This document shows, one piece after another, positions 58,591-64,000 of a DNA stretch of 64,000 nt. Below the pieces are notes generated by a model that ran no database searches, was not told where the DNA came from, and worked only from the letters and a program-made list of their open reading frames with translations. The DNA comes from Botrytis cinerea B05.10 (taxonomy: Eukaryota > Ascomycota > Leotiomycetes > Helotiales > Sclerotiniaceae), in assembly GCF_000143535.2 (NCBI RefSeq), contig NC_037318.1, positions 2,170,001-2,234,000 of the forward strand, given 5' to 3'. A program made the translations under genes and the position numbers. Numbering within the stretch: the first letter of the stretch is position 1; every line of letters starts with the position of its first letter.

Positions 58591-59035
58591 AAAAATTGAA
58601 AAGAAATAAAAATTGAAAAATGATTGTTTTACTTGGTAGTATTCTTACTTATATTTGTGTTTAAAATAGTAAATAAATTAAGTTTTTATATAGTACCCAA
58701 GTAGTAGTAACAGTCGTAATGTTACTTTAAGTTTGGGGAAATCTCCGAAAGAATATAAAAATGTGCTGAGTTAAGAAATTGCAATATTACATTGTTCATC
58801 AAAGAACTCAAAAAAATATAAAGAAAAAAAGGATTTCTTTTATCAATAATTCTAAATCCTTGATCTTACAATGATACACCTAGATACCTAGATAGGTAGT
58901 TTTATTATATGTTTTAAAAACATTATTCATTCATAATCACCGCTCTTATGTATATAATCCTTTCATTTTATTTAGTGTAAATACACGATGGCTAGAGTAA
59001 CAAAGGGATTTCAATAGGTAGTATAAATCTTGTTT

Positions 59036-59370
59036 TAAGATAAATTCTAAATTCTAAAAATTGTAAAAATTCTTCTTTTGTATTTAGAGATTTCTTTTTG
59101 TCTCTTTTTTATTACTTCTTTGTTTTTATTATATATTACTCATTTCTCAACTACTAAGATCAATCTTATAATATATGAAAATTCTGAAGAGATTAACAAA
59201 AAGGTAATCAAACCTTCGAAAAATAAAAATTCGACAAGAAGAATTGATATAACTTTCAGACTTTTAGGAATATCGATAATTTAATTCTCGATTAATAGAT
59301 TCTAATAAAGGGAGTGTAGATTCATAAAGGGCATTCATTATATACAAATATTGAATCTTTACCCTCCAAA
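59036..59370 (+). repeat. Repeat family C, copy 2
   Basis: It lies about 0.45 kb right of family B copy 2, as copy 1 lies right of B copy 1 at a distance of about 2.3 kb. The shared order suggests one composite element, with about 1.9 kb inserted in or deleted from one copy. Confidence 0.55.
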
Positions 59371-61329
59371 ATTTTTGTGTAAGTAGGTAAATTCTTGTTA
59401 TTCTTAGTATCTTTTTCTTTCCTAATGTATTTAATAGATTTATTGAGTTTGATAGATTCACTAAATTCATTAAAGCTAATACAGTAATACCTTCTTTATA
59501 TTCTTATTTAACTTTCTATCAATAAAGCTTTATATATACATTTTGATTCTAATTCAGATTTCAATTCAGATTTTGATCTAGCTTTTATATACCGGGAACT
59601 TACCAGACTTTAGATCCCTTGCCTTTTGCGAGAGTATAATATGATTATTATTATAGAGATTTAAGAAGAAGTTCAATAGAAGCTCATAGACAAAGTCGAT
59701 TCATTCGTTCTTCTCATTATCTGATTTTTAGATTTTTCATAATATGTTATATGAATTAATAGTAAAGTTATAATTTGTGATTTTCATTATTTTATGTTTT
59801 TTAATTCATGTAGCATAATATAATCAAGTGAGTTATACTCATGTTTTAAATCATCAATTATATTATTTTATCATGAAAGCTTTGAATACTAAAACAATTC
59901 TATTGATAAAAGTCCCACTATATTTGATACATACTTTGTTAATCTAATCATATAAATCTTAGAATTAATAATAAAATAGAATTTCAATTCTCTATATAAC
60001 TTCTAATTTTGAAATTTATATTGCAAAGTTATATTGTTAGAAAGTGTTTAGTTTATTATATAAATAAATAAAAAATTCCTTTTAATTCAAACTAACTTGA
60101 TAGGGTAGTTCAAATACTTTTATTGAAAAATATATGTAGTATATTATAACATCAAGGATATTATATAAAGATTTAGACTACCTAGGTAGGTAACTATATT
60201 ATTTGAATCAGGCTTCAAATTAACCGAATCATTTTTTTTTGTATAAATACCTAGATATTAAACTGAAAGATTTTTGTAGGGTTTTCTTTCAACTACCCTC
60301 TTTCTTGGTTAAAACAATCCTGGTCTAGCATTAATAAGTTATTTATAATCAATCAGAAGAAATTTTATGAATAGTTGATTATAGAAATAGCCTGCTTTTA
60401 TAGATATCTATATAATTATGTAAAATATTTCAACTTACTTTTGTTTGTTTCTACGAATCCACAGTATTATAACATACCTACCTAGGTATCTAGGTAGTTA
60501 AGAGCTCCAATCTTCATTTGCCGCCCGTTTAAAAAACATCTAACCAATCACCTAGGTACCGTAATTCACGTATCATTTCTATCGCTAATATCTTTTCTTA
60601 AAATTTAAGATTAACATTAAATGTGATATTGAAAACATGTTGAATTAATTTTTATTAAACTAATACGTCCCTTGATGCATAAGAGTTACTCAAGTTCAAT
60701 CTAGGCTGTAAAAACTTTTAGTAGATTTTGTATAATTCAAACATTATATTTAATAGTAGAAAGTTTGACAAGTAAGGTTTATATAAGAATTTGGAATAAG
60801 ATGTATAAGATATATGATGATTTCCAATTAAAAACAAAATTGAATAATTCTCAAACATTTCAAGAACGTTTCAGGAATAAATATTTATATTTATATTATG
60901 TATTACGTATCACGTATAAAACTACAGATATAGTATAATATATTCGAAATCTTTTATTCAAGACTATAAATAATAATGAAGGTTGAATTTGAATGAAGAT
61001 ATCAATAACAAGATATATCTGATGTTTATATTGATTAAAGATAAATATAATAAAAGAGATATTAATAGAACTTACTACGTACCTACGTATGTAATTATGT
61101 GAATAGAAAAATATTTCACATGGGCAATTATAGTAACTTGATTATATTTAAAAGATGTTTATCAAATTGAAACAAATCTTATTTTAATAGAAGATTAACA
61201 TTCACATTCAATATAACAAGTTTCAAAATCCTCTTTTTCCGAATAAACTTTTCTCTTAATTATTGCTGTACCTAGGTAATAAAAATGAAGGAATTGATTA
61301 TAATACTGTAAATAGTTACTGAAGTATTG

Positions 61330-61650
61330 TATATTCTTTTATATTTAAATAAAAAGATTTTCAAATTTACATTAAAATACATTCAACAATAATCTTTTCT
61401 TTTAATTTTATAAATTTATATTAATTTGTTTGAATTTCAGAATATAAAATCGAATTATTTGTTTTATAAACAAAAGTCATATAAAAAATATTATATACTT
61501 GAAAAGCCTTTTGAAGATTTAGTTTTATTGTTTTTAATAAGTTTTATATTAAATAATCAATAAACTGTATATTAAAATCGAAAATATAAATTGAAGTGAA
61601 AGTTATCCGTTTGATAATATAGTCCGCTCAATGATAAATTATATTATATA
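61330..61650 (+). repeat. Repeat family D, copy 2
   Basis: It matches 54240-54650 with many transitions (AAATAAAAAGATTTTCAAAT against AAATAAAAAACCTTTCAAGT). The right end is GTCCGCTCAATGATAAATTA against GGCCGACCCACTGATAAACTA. Confidence 0.55.
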
Positions 61651-62377
61651 ACTTTTTAAAATATCTTAAAAATCAATAATAAAAATTCCGTAGAAGCAAT
61701 ATAATAATCACTATTCTTCTTTATTTTTAAAAAAGTTACAAGTTTTTAAGAATGATTATAGGTATTTCTATAAAAAAAATAAGAAAGATAGATTCTTTGT
61801 TTGTTCCTAAAGATCTATTATATTTTTTTATTACATCTAAAGGATTGGAATATATTATTATTTGAAGAGTATAATCAATAATATTTAGTTGGAATATTCT
61901 TACCTAGGTAGCTTTCAATACAATGATGCTTTCTCTTGCAAAATGATTGTAGGTTTCGTTATTATAAATACTTACAATTATAATAAAAATAGGCTTTATT
62001 TTTGTTCAAATTTAAAAGTTCATTTTTCATTAATAGATTAATTAAAATGCACCTCGAAAACTATACAAAATTTAAGTACAAAATAATATAGGTATGATAT
62101 ATTTTAACGGTTTTCCTTTTAATGGTTTTTGGTATATGATATCCAATTAAAAAAAATATATAGAATATTCAATTATGTTAATAATATTTACATATAAAGA
62201 GCTTTCGATTTATCTATAAATAATATCACCACCTTCATTGTAGAAGTCAAAAGTGTTATAAATGAAAATACAAAAATCAAATCTTTTTTGTATTAGAGAA
62301 ATTACCTAGGTAGAAGTAGATCATTTGTTCAAGAAAGAAAGTAATTTTAATTTCGAATGTATTATTTATTAATAAGG

Positions 62378-62469
62378 ATCTTATTATTATTTCTATCACT
62401 ATAGTAAATGAGATTGATTCATAATCTTATTATTATTTCTATCACTATAGTAAATGAGATTGATTCATA
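62378..62469. repeat. Perfect 46-bp tandem duplication
   Basis: Two identical 46-bp units (62378-62423 and 62424-62469) begin ATCTTATTATTATTTCTATC. It resembles the 47-bp duplication at 37572 in size and perfection but not in sequence. Confidence 0.95.
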
Positions 62470-64000
62470 ATTAATTGTATAACAATTGTCTAGGTAGAGA
62501 TAATTCAATAGGAAGCCAATAGTTTATAAAAACATTACAGAAAGAGTTATAAATCTTAAATGTTTAAAATATTATATTTTATATTTGAAGCTTAATTAAA
62601 AATCTTTAATGATTCACTAGTTTTTTTATCGTATAAGATTGTTATTATCTGGTTATATATTTCTCTCTATTTTTTTAACAATATTGAAATATAGTATATA
62701 TAAAACCTAAGATTTTCAGATTGAATTGTATAAGACAGGTAGGCTAGGTACCTAGGTAGATATAGTAATAAATATCAGTATTGAAAGATATGTTAGGTTT
62801 ATTATTATAATATAAGGAGTGCTATTAATCTAAACAACTATTTTAATTTCGTTGAATTTTTTTGGAAATATACATTTACTCTTCCGGGGGGGTTATTTTG
62901 AGAGAAATTAAATTGTGATTCATATTTTATTCATTAATTAAACTATTTCTTCTTAATAATGATTGAACAGTATAATAAGAAGGGAAATGGATTCTTCAAC
63001 TTGAAATCTAATAATTTGGTTGCTTTGGCTTCTTATGATTCTTAAGTCGGAACTCCGATTAATATGTTTTATCAATAAATATTATATCGATTTTACTCTA
63101 AGACTTAATTAAGAAATTGTCATAGAGGAATTTAAAAAGTAATAGGTGATTTTTTTAAATAGAAAAATTGTAATTTTTTCAAATAGAAACTAATATATCA
63201 GATATAATTAAATTATGTATTAAAATAAATGATACATAATTTGTAATCTAAAGTTTATTAATAAAATTTCTTGTATATTCAATAATAAAGCTGTTCGTGT
63301 ATAGTAAGGCTTTCAGTATATAATTAGAACATTAGTAATTATTAAATTATACTAAATTTGATTATATATAAATGGTATATTAATGATTTGATATATCGTG
63401 AATGATGTAATGGAATTCTTTTCACAATTTTTATATAGATATATAATATCTATATCAAATAATCATCAAACTATTTAAATATTAAGAGTAATAAGGTTAT
63501 TGATGTATTTGTTGATATCGGTGTATTATGTGAAGCTCTTGATTTTGAATTTAATCTATAATTTATAATTAGTGATATTGATAATAAGCTAAAAAAGCTT
63601 TATTATAATGTTTAATAAACCTGATAGCTCAAACATAATTTGAAACTTTTAATACCTAGGTAATTATTATAAATAAAATCTTGTGTGTAAAATCTGGGTT
63701 CTTTTTAAATTCAAATTTTTCATAATATTGATCACATAGTTTATTAATTATCAGACCTTGTTGTAAAGATCTACCTAGGTGTTATAAGAAGTTTCATTAT
63801 ATAAGTATCAATTTCAAACACTTTTATAAATGGGATAAAATTGTTTTTTTATTATATACTATATCGAACTAATTGTGTTCAAAATAAAATGTTTCTTTAA
63901 TTATTTGTTCCTTTAATTACAATTTTAAAAAAAAAAGTCAAAGGTATTTTATTATTATTATAGAAACTATTTGAGTTGATAAAATTGCTTATTCTTATTG

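Larger units (their letters stand above)
36720..64000. repeat. AT-rich desert, probably RIP-degraded repeats
   Basis: About 27 kb at roughly 20 percent GC by sampling single lines, with stops in every frame; no intact gene, rRNA or tRNA was recognised. Short ORFs are Ile/Asn/Lys/Tyr/Leu-rich chance frames. The block contains recognisable duplicated segments (listed separately), showing it grew from repeats. Differences between copies are mainly transitions towards A/T, which fits RIP. It could be a regional centromere or a transposon graveyard. No TTAGGG telomere array was seen, so a telomere is not shown. Confidence 0.75.

Noticed and set aside
36720..64000. Mitochondrial insertion as origin of the AT desert
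   Set aside because: No mitochondrial protein, rRNA or tRNA sequence was recognised, and repeat pairs with transition-type differences fit RIP better.
63001..64000. Telomeric end of the chromosome
   Set aside because: No TTAGGG or CCCTAA array is present, so approach to a telomere cannot be claimed.

Overview
This window reads as nuclear DNA of a filamentous ascomycete. The genes have short introns (44 to 128 bp) with GTRNGT-type donors and CTAAC/CTAAT branch sites. The recognisable proteins have fungal architecture: a WASP/Las17 homologue, a Chs5 exomer subunit, a Rec8 kleisin and an Flc-type ML/TRP membrane protein. Long AT-rich blocks look like repeats degraded by repeat-induced point mutation (RIP). 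My impression of a Leotiomycetes genome (Botrytis/Sclerotinia-like) is inference from protein resemblance and genome style; no search was run.

Layout. (1) 1-24,100 is gene-rich, near 45 percent GC. It holds a partial unknown gene, a 66-aa membrane-associated peptide gene, XPF/Rad1 nuclease, an 84-aa disordered protein, WASP, eIF1A, an unknown basic protein, Chs5, a short-chain dehydrogenase, Rec8 and the Flc/TRP-like protein. (2) 24,100-29,550 has normal composition but no recognisable gene, only two small helical ORFs that may be paralogous fragments. (3) 29,560-30,590 is the first AT-rich RIP block. (4) 30,590-36,700 is an island of normal composition with two spliced, apparently lineage-restricted genes: a Ser/Lys-rich protein with an N-terminal Cys cluster, and a putative F-box protein. 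Between them lies a minisatellite with 21-bp and 14-bp units. (5) 36,720-64,000 is an AT desert (roughly 20 percent GC, about 10 percent in its core at 52.6-54.5 kb) with no intact gene.

The left part contains housekeeping functions (DNA repair, translation initiation, actin nucleation, exomer trafficking, meiotic cohesion), with several divergent pairs separated by about 435 bp: XPF with the 84-aa gene, and eIF1A with the unknown basic gene. They form no obvious pathway cluster.

The AT desert is not structureless. It holds pairs of diverged repeat copies, an LTR pair of identical length, two perfect 46/47-bp tandem duplications and many copies of the palindrome TACCTAGGTA. That palindrome contains no CpA or TpG, so the favoured RIP target is absent from it. 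Its CCTAGGT core is also the extra 7-bp cassette that distinguishes the two unit sizes of the island minisatellite. The desert could be a centromere or a large transposon graveyard; sequence alone does not decide.
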